Source: Brachionus plicatilis
Lineage: Eukaryota; Rotifera; Eurotatoria; Ploima; Brachionidae
Length of the DNA: 59,748 bases
NCBI GenBank assembly: GCA_010279815.1
Contig: QEOQ01000508.1
Span: 3,003,873-3,063,620 of the forward strand
Direction of reading: 5' to 3'
Shown here: positions 34,284-47,900 of the stretch, piece after piece
Position numbering within the stretch: the first letter of the stretch is position 1
Layout of the letters: each line of letters begins with the position of its first letter
Notes under the pieces: model-generated
Told to the model about the DNA's origin: nothing
Database searches by the model: none
The model's input: only the letters and a program-made list of their open reading frames with translations
Program-made: the position numbers and the translations under genes

Positions 34284-37200
34284 ACAAATTATTCGTTTCA
34301 GGACATTTATACTTGGGTTATTACGGTAATTCAAATAACTTCCCTATTTAAACACTTAAATATTCATTAATCCAACTATACGAAAAAAGACAAAATGTAA
34401 AAAAATTATTTTGTTCTAAAATTGCAATTCATTTTGAAATTTTTGTTAAGTTTCATTTATAAACCCAAAGGACAATTTAAATAAAAATAAAATTAATTTT
34501 AAATTTTTAAATATAATCTGAAATAATACAAATATTTTATTAGTTTAATTATTCTTTTGCATGTGCATTTAAAGTGCGATTTTTCTTCAAGTAATTTCGG
34601 ACTCTCAAATTTTTACCCAAGGACCGAAGAGGTCTATTTATTATATTTTAAAAAATTAAATTTTAATTAAATTGTTTATTTTAAAGCTTTAGTAACACGC
34701 TTTAAAAATTTATTGTTCTTCTTTTTTTTTGGATTTTGTTAAATTTAATTAAATTTTAGGTGAAATAAAGGAATTTAATGTCGAAAATTTTAAAAGACCT
34801 TTTTTATGAGTGACCCCTAAATTGCAAAAAAATAATGCACAATTTTAGAAATAATAAAAAATATGTGCTCCAATTTTGGTAGCCTAATCGATGATTATAA
34901 TCAAAAACTATTTTTCAAAGTTTTCATCATATAAATCAATTAGACAAGAGTTTTTCAATCAAAACACAATTTTTACTTAAACCAAAAAGTTTTCTATAAC
35001 AGCATGGATATGTTTATTATCTATTGAAAGAATAAAAGCGATTTTTTATTATGTATTATTTCAAAACGAATTAGAGGAAAAGTCTAGCTTACTAAAAACC
35101 ATCTGTGAAGTCCAAAAAATATTGTGCATTATAATGGAGATTCATTTGAATTTTTATTAATATTGTGAAAATCTTTTTTGTATTTTTGAAAATAATAATA
35201 GCTTGATACAAATCGCATATGTCTCTCTAGAGATAATCAATCAAAATAAAATAAAAAGCATTTTAAAAACCGATTTCGAAAACTTTTAGAAGCCCTATAT
35301 GTTAGGCGCATTTTGCTTTAAACTGCGACTAAGCTTCCTTTCCTAAAGTAGCATGCTTTTAAATTTGTTTTTAGGCAATGCTAAGTAAATTTTTTTAATT
35401 AATTTAAAAAAAAACAACACTTTACTCATGAGATATTAGTGTCCAAATAAACATAGACAAAATAAAATATGGTATGTAACAAATTGGAGTATTTTTGGCT
35501 TCGTAAATTTTGCTTTTAATATTTTTGATTTTTTAAAGATTCTTTAAAATTTTAATTAAATTTATTAATTAAAAATAGAAAAAAAATTAAGATTTTTTTT
35601 TTTGGTCTGATCTGATCGGTGAATTTTAATTCAAAATTTTGTTTTATTTCAATTTTCCTTCATGAACAAGATTCCAAGTTATTCTAATTTCGTCTTCAAT
35701 TTCAGAAATTTACGAAAAGTAATTCAGTATTTATATGATCATTTGAATTCACAATTTTTTACACAAATTTATGTAATTAATGCTTAAAAGTGAAGCAAAA
35801 ACAAAAAATGTTTTTCACTTTTCTTTTTAAACGAAAAATTATATTTTTTATTGTTTATTGAATTTTACGTAAAATTATTCAATTAATTGTAAATTTTCGT
35901 GAAAAAGCTAAAAAATTCGAAGAAAAGTTGCATTTTTCTACAAAAATAATGAAACAAAATTTTATTTAAAAATACTTTTATTATTCAAAGAAAAAACTTG
36001 TGGCATCTTTAAAATATTTCATTCAATTTTGAATGTAAAACATGGTTTATTTTTGTTTATTTCCGATCTTGCGCAATTATAATCGATCTTGAATCGTTTT
36101 GGGTATTTTTCAGTAAAATTCTGATCCATTTTTTTGAAATAAAATATCGCATATTCTTAAATTTTTTTTAACATTTTTTTAAAGAAAAATTGCATTAAAA
36201 AAATTAGCAAAAAATAATCAAATTATTTCATAATTAAAAAATATGAAATTTTTTTTTGGAAAAATTACTAGAAAATACTTTATTTAGAATCATTGATGGT
36301 AAATTCTATTGTTTGCTAAACAAAGACCAGGTGATAGTTTACAGCAAGAGATATAAGACATATTAAACTAAAGCTTTACACAAAAGGGGAAATTTTTTTT
36401 ATCTAGGAAAAATAAACTCAATATGGTGTGTAAATGTGAGCTCATTTTTTTTCGATTTTATTTTTATATCAATACAATCTTAGATAGTTAGACGTACAGG
36501 GTTTTTGTGTTAAATTTAAAAAATAATTTGGAAAAAAATGGCAATTTTATATATTTTTAATGAGCAATTAATATCGATAGTTAATTTTTCGTAAAGCTAA
36601 AAAATATCATCAAGAGTCTTGTTACTAAAATAGTCATTTGGGAAGAAAAAATATGTGTTTGTACCTAATTTATTTATTTAAACAACAACAAAAAAAAGTG
36701 TCAGACAATCTAATGATCGAAAAGCTACGAGGATTAATAAGCATTTTAAGGGTTTTCACGAACACTTGACTAAATCCACTACCCTTGAGTTGTTTGTCAA
36801 TAAGTCAATTGAAATGTTTTCAAATAAGTGATTATTTGCTTATGTAACTATGCTCGGATACCAATAGAGCCCGCATAGATTCTACTTGAGGCTAACCCAT
36901 AATCAAGTGTTTTTATTTTTCTATTTTGTTTATTCAAACGAAAAATAAAGACGAAAAAAGTTGAGCTTTCGATCAACTTTTTATTTAAATCTGTCAAATT
37001 AATGAAAAAAAATTTAATTAAATTCTGATCGGTTTTTGATTCAGACTCGAATAAGTCATTCCATAGCCATTAATAAATATTAATCATTTAGGTATTGACC
37101 CACCTTGTTTGGATTTTTTTTGTATATATTTTTTTATTCTGCTTGAACAGTTTTATTTTTTGTCGCTAGCAAAACTTACGCAAGCGTCTCAGCGCCAAAA

Positions 37201-38217
37201 TTCAAAGAAAATATTTTAATTTTGATTTTAATTATTCAGTAATTGTCAGGTAAATTAATAAAACACGGTCAATTTTATTTTGAATAAAGTCTTTTTTGTT
37301 TATTTCACTAAGAAAACATCCTAAATAATTTTTTTTTTTCTTAAAAAATATAAATACAAAAGTTTGTTTTAAGATATTTTTTTTGTAAATCTTAATTTTT
37401 CCCACAAAAAATAGCCAAAAATAATCGAAACAATTTATTTATTATTTTTAATTCCGTCGATCTCAAAGACGATTAAATTTCGTCAAATTTTCAAACCAAA
37501 TTTAGCTGACTCTGTTTTTTTCGATTTTGACGAATAAGTTAATTAAGTTGTCTTGGAATAAAGATGAACATTTAAAATTTTTGATTTTAGTTTTTTTGAT
37601 GAAAAAAAATTAACTGTCAAGCTGAAAAAATGATTAATTATACAAGTTTTTTTCTAATTTGAAAAAAATGACCAAAAACTTCATTTATTTTTGGTAATGA
37701 AGAAGAAAATACTTCTGAAAAATAGCTCAGTGAGTCCTCAGAGTGCTAAATTTAGAAAATATTCTTACTTATTGAAAGTAAAATTTAAATTAAGATCACG
37801 ATAATAGAGATATTTATTTAATAGACAATAAATGTCCAATCTATGGTAAAATACACAAAATTCTGCAAAAATATGTGCATTTGGCATTGTGTGTTTCACT
37901 CAAAAATGTGTCTCTAATATAATTGTCATAAAGTAGAACTGTTCATAAATTTAAGAAAAAAATTAAATTTTTTACATTTTGTTCCTTTCTAAATGTTGAA
38001 ACCTTTCAATTTTTATTTATTATTTTATTTTAAAAACTATGTAAGTAAGCTTTTGGCTTTGTTAAAGCTTTCGGACGAATTTTAGGGATATCCCTAAACT
38101 ATTTTTCAAATAAAAATTAAATTTGACTATTTATTTGACAATTTAAATTTTATTTGAACAATTCAACTTTATCTTTCTTAATTTTCAAATTCAATTTGCT
38201 AAAGATTAGAAAAATAA
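34284..38217. other. AT-rich stretch with no supportable gene
   Basis: Nearly 4 kb without a readable exon, RNA gene or bounded repeat. Confidence 0.4.
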
Positions 38218-38225
38218 GAAAAAAG

Positions 38226-38416
38226 CAGAGTTGTTTAAAAGTCACAAGTCTNNNNNNNNNNNNNNNNNNNNNNNNNNNNNNNNNNNNNNNNNNNNNNNNN
38301 NNNNNNNNNNNNNNNNNNNNNNNNNNNNNNNNNNNNNNNNNNNNNNNNNNNNNNNNNNNNNNNNNNNNNNNNNNNNNNNNNNNNNNNNNNNNNNNNNNNN
38401 NTTTTAAACAACTCTG
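38226..38416. mobile_element. hAT-type MITE with 8-bp target duplication, spanning the assembly gap
   Basis: CAGAGTTGTTTAAAAGTCAC at the left and TTTTAAACAACTCTG at the right form the terminal repeats. GAAAAAAG flanks both sides (38218–38225 and 38417–38424), an exact 8-bp duplication. Terminal CAG and 8-bp duplications are hallmarks of the hAT superfamily. The N run 38252–38401 (150 bases, a round number) is the interior of the hairpin, so the true length is unknown. Confidence 0.85.
38252..38401. other. Assembly gap (150 N)
   Basis: All N. It lies between the two terminal repeats of a MITE, so the gap is probably due to the palindrome and may not contain unique sequence. Any reading frame across it is meaningless. 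Confidence 0.95.
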
Positions 38417-38940
38417 GAAAAAAGTAGCTTAATAATTAAAAATTAAAAGATTTTTTTTTAAAGTAAAATGACACAACCTCTTTGCCTTAATACAGAGCCT
38501 TTGAAATTTGTTTAGAATTGAAAAAAATATCTAGCGTTAAATTTTTTATTTGCATTTTTTAGATCATTGTCTTAAAATTTGAATCGAATCCTGTTTATTC
38601 TTGTTTTTTTATCAAGAGCCAATTTACAATTTTCTCTATTTTATGTTATTAATTGATAAACTAAGAAAATTATTAAATAAAGAGTCAATCTTATCTTTGA
38701 ACCATTTATTTAGAAGTCCTGAATATCAATCATTTAATAAAATAATTTAAAGCTAATTTAAATTTTCAGCCACATCTGAACTATCAAAGATTTCAATATA
38801 GAACCGAAAATGCTCTAAAACTTAAGTATCGCTATGGATTTAGCATTATAAAATGTTTATTTATGTTTATTGATCTAGATTATATAATATTTATTTAAAA
38901 AAAAATTAATCAAATTTTTTCCTTTATGAAAGTAAACTGA

Positions 38941-41900
38941 ATGACTCGAATCGATTTTAAGATGAAGCTTGATACAAGCCAGAATGATTCAGCTACTTCA
39001 TCTGCCAATTCTGACAGTGAATTTGCATCAGCGTCCAAAAAAAGTTCTATTATAGAATTAAAAATGGGAGTCAACCGAAAGTCCTATTATGACAATCATT
39101 TAAAAGAAGACACAAGTGATACAAATAGTTCCGAGTCTGAGAACAATTTAATTTCAGATTCATCGGGAAAAATTGAAAAAGACGATTTTGAAGATTTAAT
39201 TGATCTGACTCATAGAGTGCCGAGAAAATTGATGAAAAAAAATTCTCCTTCTGCCTCGCGTAAAAAAGCGCCCAAACCATCTTCACTGCCCCCCTTGCCT
39301 CCACTGCCCTATTCATTCGTAAAGATTGAGCGTTCTAAGGGAGACTCAAGCTTGTACCTGAACAAAAAAGAAGAGCCTAAAGAAAGCGCAGGTTGCCGAA
39401 AGGCAATCACCCGATTGATAATGCCAGTTCAAAAATGTTCAGCTAATACAAAAAATATCGATCCTGACCGAATGAAATCCAATGAAGTTGTTCAAGAATG
39501 GGACCAAATCAGCAAAATATTCGCCTCCTTAGAAACCCTGTTGAATGATGTAGTGCAAACGAATTCGACTTCTAGTTTCGATACCAGGTCGAATGCGGAA
39601 ATTGAAAATTTTCAAAGAGGTAAATCTAGTCACAATCACCGGACAATGAGTGAGCACAATTTAAAAAATACCGACAGTCAAATGAATAGTTTATCGTTCA
39701 ATTCGGTAAACAGATCTAATTCAAAATCTAAATATGTAAAAAAATTACTCGGCAGTACAGACGAGTCAGTCCAGGCTAATTCGTTTCATTTAAATATGAA
39801 AAAATTCAAGTACTTCGAACTTAGTGAGTACTTGACTAAAATAAAAATGTCAAAGTATGAATTCAAATTTTTAACAAATGGATATGATGATCTGGCATTT
39901 TTGGTAATTTAAATTTTTTTCTCAAATTTGCAAAAAATTTTACAAAAATTTTGAATTCTTTAAATTTTAGAATAATGTTTTGACTCTTCAAGATTTGATT
40001 CAAATTGGTATTGAAGATTATAATGATATATTTTCTTTATTAAATGAAATTAAGAAACTTCCTTCAAAAATAAAAAGAATTGGTAAGTAAAACTTGTTTT
40101 TAAAGTGTACAATTCGACTCTGTCAAGTAAATTATCAAGACTTTTATTTAGCATTTTCTACATGATTAAGTTCTTAGAAATTTTCTTAATTGATTTTTTA
40201 TTGACATTTTAAAAAAAGGACAGTATACAATTAAATTTTATAAGTCAAAGAAAAAAACGTTTAGTTTAAAATTTTTTGTTTAAATAAAAGGTTTTTGAAA
40301 ATGATTTTAAATAGCAGCGGATTTTAAAAATCTCATCTTAATTATAGTTTAATTGCAAATTAAATAATAAACTTACAAAATTTTTGAATATTCGGAAAAG
40401 AAGCTTTGATATTTAACAAAAATAAATTTTAAATTCTTAGAATTTTATATTGGAAAAAATTTTTGACCGGGTTAACGGCTTTTTTTCACCTTCTGTGAAA
40501 GTTTGATAATTCTGTGCCAATTAATTGCATTTTATTTTTAGTACGTTTTGATAGCGTACAATTTTGAAGAATTTATAAGAGATTAAGAAGATTATTCTTT
40601 AACTTTTAAAGAGAATTTTTAAGGTAAAAAACAAATTTTAAAATTGAAGGGCAGTCAATTTTTTTAAATCTTTGTCTAAAGAATTTAATTTGTCTTCTAA
40701 CTTTCGGATAAAATTCGAACAAGAGAAAAAATGAATTCTTATCGAACAAACTTTAAAAAAAAAAAAATTTAATTCGATTTAACTTAAAAAGTCTATTTAA
40801 AAAGGAAAAAAATTACAAAAAAATTTTGTTTTTATAATTTTTATTATACTTACTTTATAGAGTTTTTTTTCTAATTGTATTTATTCATTTTTAACATAAT
40901 TTTCCTTTGACAAAAAAAAAACACTAATTTTATTTATATAACTCTATACTGTGATGTCAATAAAAATTATATAATTTTACAAAATTGATTTGAATTTTTT
41001 TTGTTGATTCCATTATTTTATGGTTCCAGTTTAAAAATAAAAAAAATTATCAAACTTTTGTTCTAAATGTAAAAACTTGTTCTGTAAATGAAACAAAGTG
41101 AAACAACTGTTGTTTCACCTTCTGCAGAAGTGTGAAAAATCTGTGCAAATAAATTCCACTTCATTTTTAATACTTTAAAATAGAGTGCAATTTTCAGAAT
41201 TTACACAGGTTTTTCAGACTTCCGTAGAAGGTGAAACAACAGTTGTTTCACTTTGTTTCATTTACAGAATAAGTTTTTGACGCTTAGAAAAAAAGTTAGA
41301 TAATTTTTTTATTTATGTATTGAAATTTTGTATGAAATTTCACAATGGCTTATTTTATAATAAAAATAAAAAAATTTCATTTTATTAACGTTATTTTATC
41401 TTATCTCAAACCAAACATGTTTTTGAAAAATTTGAATTATAATATTTGAATTTATAGTTTTGAATATTTTAATTATATTGACAATTTTTTAAATATTTAA
41501 CTAAATATTGAAACCAATCCCTTTAATTATTATTATTATACCACCAAAGTCTAAATTTATCCGTTCTCTCACTAGTAACTTTGGAGTATTTTGCGAGAAA
41601 AAAATTATTGATTTTGAAATTGATGATAAAATGGAAGTTGATGTTGAACCTGAAAATAACAATAATTAATATTTAATGGGATTGGTTTCAATATTTAGTT
41701 AAAATATTCAAAAAATTGTCAATACAATTAAAATATACAAAATTTAAATCAAATCACATGATTTTGATACTTTATTTAAATAAAATAAAACATAAATTCA
41801 AAAAAGTAAAACCATTAATTTGTTCAGAATTTTGTCTAGTTTTGTTAAAAAAAAGTGGTTTATTAAGTAATCCCTGGGACTACATACGATTAAACTGAAA

Positions 41901-44900
41901 ATTATTCTTTTTGGCTTTTTTTCAATAATAAAAATTGGCACATCCTTTTTTTAAACATAACAATATACCAGGATGTAGAAAATTTTATGCTGTTTCATAA
42001 CATATATAATTTTCAAAAAGATTTTAATTTTATCTTTGAGTAATTGAGTCTGAAAGACCTACAACTTTTTAAAGGGTTAGTTCATTTTAGACACCTGGAT
42101 ATAATTTTTTTTTTTAGTACCCAAAAAAAAATTAATTTTAGGATTTCAAAGGACGTAGTTTACGAATTTAAAGTCTAAAATTAGAAATTCAGATAGCTAT
42201 TTAGTTTTGAATTTCTGGAACCTAAGTAAATTCATGAATTTCACTTGAAGACTTGAAAAGTGTGTCTCATGACTCTAATTAAACTCTTGAATAAAATAAA
42301 GTATAACATAAATGAAAGTTAGAACCATTTTCCTTAGTTATTTTAGTGGAAGCATATGATCTCTTAGAAAATTACTCCTGGCAGAGTCTGAAATGTCAAG
42401 AATAAAATTTTGTTAACATGACTAAATATCAAATCCGTGATAGTATAGTGGTGAGTATCCCCGCCTGTCACGCGGGAGACCGGGGTTCAATTCCCCGTCA
42501 CGGAGCATTTTTTTAAATTCTATTAAATTTAAATTTTTTTTTATTTAGCAAACGAAAAGTTACAATTCAGTGGTGTAAGTGAATGGCTTAATTATTTAAA
42601 TCTAAATGAGTATAAAGAAAATTTTACCAAAAACAATATAATTAGCATGGAAATAATTAAAAGTTTATGGGAAATTGAACTATCAACGGTGAGTTAAAAA
42701 TTTTTATATTTTTCTTGAAAATTTTCATACAATTTTTCTAAATCATGTGAAATTTGATTATTTTCAAAATATTTTAGACAAAATTCAGCTATTTTTTTCC
42801 TAATCGCATTTGATTTTGAATTCCACATATCATTTTTCAAATTTTCGAAGTTTTCATTTCTTCTTAATTGAGCAAGTGAGGTTTTTTTTCTATTTGCCAA
42901 ACTGTACTTTCTCAGACTTAACTTCGGAACAAAGCGGATACTTGTCTTTTCTTTAAACCAACTTGACCTCTCTGTTTGCTTTCGGTACACGGTTAACGCA
43001 TCTGAATTTATTAGTTCTTTATTCATGACCACATTAAGCATTTCCTCTAAAATGTTGAGCAAAAAAGTCTCCAGAGGAGCAAAAAGCTCTCTTAGTAATT
43101 TTTCAGTCAAAACAAAAGGTGCTGATACACTGCTTATTAGCTCAACTAGATTTTCTCTTTTGCTAAAATCCGCAAAATTTTCGAAAAGCCAATTTTTTTT
43201 GAGTTTTTTGTCCATATTCTTTAGCGCCTGTTTGCATATTACCCTAGCATCTTGTTCACTTGTGAGACCACAGAAAATCTTTTTGCCAAATTGTTGAATT
43301 AAAGCAGAAGGCAAGGACCAGGGACGCTCGGACAAGATGGCAAAAAATAGCCTACTCGATTGTATGTTGTCCGCTGTCTTGTCTTGAATTCCCAGTTCAT
43401 AGAGCATGTCTCCCAAAAAGCGAACTCTGTAAGTCTTCAGCATTTCTTGTTCGAACAAATGTTCAACATTTTCCAAAATTAAAAAAACATTTACTCGATG
43501 CTTAATTTTATACAAATTTATGGAACTAATTAAATTTTCAATAAAAAATAAATCATCTGAGCCTTTTGTTCTGACCAATTGCTCTCCAAATGTGCCAAAA
43601 TTTACTCTTAAAATTTTTACATAGCACTCGCAATTTTTTTGCTGATTCAATGTATTATTGAGCTTAGTTCTTAGAATTGTATCCATGACTGACCGAATGC
43701 CAGATCCTGGTGGACCGTAGATCATCAAATTTTTAAAACAAAAATCTTCACCACTTGTACTCTGTGAATTTGCCAAAAAATCAACTGTTTGATTAATGAG
43801 AGCTTTGAGCTCTATGAATCCCGAACCAATAAAGTTGTCCAATTTTTCCGATTTTAATTCCGAAAAATCCACTTCGAATTTTTTGTACAAATTGACCAAG
43901 TTGCTGAATTCACTCTGGGCCTCAAAATGTTGATTGTCGACCATCTTTTTTATCTCTTCTTCTGATATGTACCTAGAGTCGGCTCCAAAGGCCATTGATT
44001 CCAGATAAGAATTGATTTGTTCTGATTTTTGAAGAAAATCGAATGCTTTTTCTTTACACAACTTGAACCTGTTGGGCTGCAAGTGACTGCTCTGGCCAGA
44101 ATGCTGCAAAATTTCGGTAATTGCACTGCTGTTAAAAGATTGATTGTAAATTTTGTTCAGGTCATTCATGTAAAGCTTGAGTAAGTCTTCATTAGGTGTC
44201 AGATGAGAGTTGTTTTTTTTGTATTCGAAAAGATCACAACTTTGGCTCAATTTGCGACTAGGAAAGAGTGTTTCCATTTTGAAAACTCAGTTGGTATAGA
44301 AATTAAATAATTTTTTTTTAAACAAAAAAAAAGATAATTCAAGTGCCTCTTCTTGGACACCGAAAGAGAATAATAAATTCTATAAAATCAATGCAGCAAA
44401 ATGAAGATAACCGAGTTCAGATGACAAGGATCGAGTGTCCGGCACAAGAAGACATCGACATTGATTGCATAGATGAGGATGATTTGTTCAAATCTGAGTG
44501 CAAGCCGATTCAACCAATTTACAGCTTCAAAACAGAAGATTTGATCTATTCGTCCTCGTCAAGTTCGTCCAAGTCATCCGAGGCATCATCGCCTCCTTTG
44601 TCATGTTCCAGTCGACATTGTACATCATCTGAATCAGAGACGAAAAAAAAACAACCCAGCAAGTTTGATAAAATCTACAGCAATTCTTTGATGGAATTAA
44701 ATTCAAAACCAAGTGTACTAAAACAAAATCGAGGAGAAACGCAGAAAAAAAGAAGCTTCTCGAATGGTAAAAACAAAGTTCATATTAAATCGAACGAAAA
44801 AAAATGTCCCAAAACAATATGGAAAAATGACCCGCAAAATTTGATCAAAGGAAGCTTTAATTTCGTAGTTAATGTAAAATTTATTTTTTTGTTTTTTTTA

Positions 44901-47900
44901 AGTTAATTTTATAAATATTTTCTCAAGTATCTGGGCTCTTCTGCAATTACTAAAGCCAAAATAAATGAAGATCCGGTAAAATCTACTATTGATCGGCTAA
45001 AGGTAAAAAAGACAGTTATTTATAATTTTATCACTTCTTAAAATTAACCTTTTCCTTATCTAATCATTTTTTGTACTATAATATTTAAATAACTATAAAA
45101 ATTATGGCATTTAATGCTACCACTCTAGCTGAAACTACATTTCTATAGTAAAATTCTTTTATCAATAACAAAGCGCTCTAATAATTTATAATTTATCCAG
45201 AGTTGTTTAAAAGTCCCAGAAAAAAGTCCAAGTCCCAACTTTTTTTTTTTTTAAAAAAGTCAAAGTCCAGAATTTTTTACTCTTGGGTTGTCTAATGCAA
45301 TAGATTTGCCATATATCAGAATTTTGTTGCAATTTTAGCATAAATTTCTTCTTCAGTATTCAAAAATTTAAAGTCTGGACTTGGACTTTATTTAGAAAAA
45401 AAAATAATTAAAGTCTTTGGTCGGACTTTTGAAAAAAAAAAAAAAGTCCGCACTTAGACTTGACTTGAGACTTGTGATTTTTAAACAACTCTGAATTTAT
45501 CTATCTGGCAAGATTTTTTTTTTAACATTTATTTATAAAACTTAAAGTACAAAATTTTCCAAAACTCAAAATTACGGATTAAAACTTATTCGTAAAATTT
45601 AATCCGTAGTTGTTTATTTTTGAGCCCCGAGCGTTCCAGATAAAAGAGCTTCGACTGTATTTCTCTTTATAAAATTAAATCATTTGATAGTAATTCGATT
45701 GGAATTTTATACTTAAGATTTTATAAAGGAAAAAATTGGGTCCATTTGAGACTTGTACTGTGCTCAAAGAATTTAAGTTCTTCAATTTAAACCATTTCAC
45801 CAAACCGTTTTTTTTAAATTTCAAATAAAATATGAAAAAAATATTTTTATGAAAAATAAACAATGATTGGAGTTGTAAATTAAAAAAAAGAATAGTCTTT
45901 AGTTTACGAAATAAGTTACTAGATTCATTGATTTATACTTTATCTAATTTTTAAAAAAATCAAAAAACATAATCGAACAAAATAATTAACACATAAAAAA
46001 CTTAATTTGGCTAAAAATTCAAGAAAATCTGTCGATAATTCTTTTAAAATTGGTTCTCAATTTGACATAAAAGACTATGTATTAAAGATATTTCAATTTT
46101 TATGAAGAAAAAAAAATTGTGCCATCTTTTTAACAAAATGCAAATATTTTATTTGTTTTCAGATTTAGATTGCTTGGGAACTTTGAAAGCATAGTATTTG
46201 TAGTCTAAATTTCTTAAGTAATTTTTTATCTATATATTGATTAGGAATAATCTCTCGTATATGATTGATTTGATATTAATGGTCTCCAATATGGTTATGT
46301 TCATCTTTTGATTAATAAACGTCGTTGCCAGACTAATTCTAATTTAGAAAATCAAAAAACCTAATAATCAATTGGTACATGGCAAAAATTTTTCAAATTT
46401 GATTTTTTATAAGTTTAAGAAGCGATCAGATCTTTTATTTTAGTTTTTCCGCAAAGAAATTTCACAGATGTATTTAGATCAAAAATAATAAAAGGTTGAA
46501 AAAAGCAGTTTATTCAATTCGACTATTTAGAAAAATTTTATTTAATTTTTAATTAAAGGTAATAGAAATAGCAGTCAAAAACGATGCTGGTTAATCAAAT
46601 AATTTAAAATTGATCTTTTCTTCTTAATAATTCGATATTTTATATTTTCAATACAAAATTTTGCCAAATTTTACCAAAAATTGTGTAATTATGCTTAAAA
46701 TTAAGTAAGAAACGGTAAGGAATGTTAAAATTGAGTTTACGTAATTTTCCTTAAAATTACATACTTTTACCGGCTAATATTAACGTTAGATTGGCCCATT
46801 CTGGACCTCTTATAAAAGCACTGTATCAGACAATTTCTTATTAACGAAAAATTTTTTTGGTATAAGAAACTGTTGAAGAATGAATTGGGAATTTTTGGGA
46901 AACTGTTTTTTAAACTAGATCTAAATTTTAAAAAAAAAGAATAAGAATTTTTTTTTCTGAAATAATAGCATTTCTCTGATTGTTTATTTTATCATTTTTA
47001 TCAGCTTCTTTTTTATTATTTGTCATTTTTAAAAAGTTCAATTTTCTTATAAATAACAAGTTTGAAAAAAAAATTTTTGTTTTTAAAAGTCAATTTATTT
47101 TATGCCATGCATTTTCTTTTTAAGAATTTTACATATGCAAAAAAATAAGCAACAAAGGTAAAGAAAAAGTTTCTAGTCCCTAAAAGTTTAGTTTATTTAT
47201 GCGAAAATTTCTTATACCCAGAGTTATTACTTTAAGCTATTACAATGGGTCTTAAAAATCAATTTCTTGTGGTTTTCCACATCATAGCTTTATTCATTAT
47301 TATTATTATTATAAACGGTTTTCACAGTATAATAAATAAAATTTAAAAGATTTTGTGTATTTTTAAATATTTTTCTATAAAAGCTGTTACATAATTTCTA
47401 TGAAAAAAATTGCTTTAAAATATTTCAATGAAATTTTTTTATATGAAAATTTATTTTTTGAGTTTTGTTTTATTTTATTAATTTTCAATTATTTGATTTT
47501 TCTGTTAATTGATATACCACCATAAAGCTCATTTTAATTATAACTTTATTTATTTAAATTTATTTTTTCTTAACTTAAACCTATTAATATATAAAATTTG
47601 AGGCATATATCTAAATTGGATCATTAATTTTTATCAATTGAAATCCAGTTTACTCATTTTATTTATTGTGAATTTGGCAATCCAAATTGAAAACAAATTC
47701 TTCATTCTTTGAAAAATTAAAAATTTTGACAATTATCATTTTGTATAAGTTATTATAGTTTTTTTCGAGTAAAAAACAATTAGAAAATATTACCTCCATG
47801 TTGAAATTAATTAGTTTACGTTTATTATTTTTTTGTATATAATTACTTTTTGTTGAAAATAATTATTTAACTGTCGAAATTAATTAGTTGTAAATAAATT

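Noticed and set aside
38154..38432. 92-codon frame crossing the assembly gap
   Set aside because: Most of it is N, and both edges are MITE terminal repeats.
43025..43297. Plus-strand frame inside the nested AAA-like gene
   Set aside because: Antisense shadow of a longer frame with domain evidence; it starts within the host intron and lacks motifs.
42694..44277. Identification of the nested gene as ORC4
   Set aside because: The P-loop position and the RPWSLPSALIQQFGKKIF stretch fit the katanin/spastin/VPS4 AAA group better than the ORC/CDC6 pattern.
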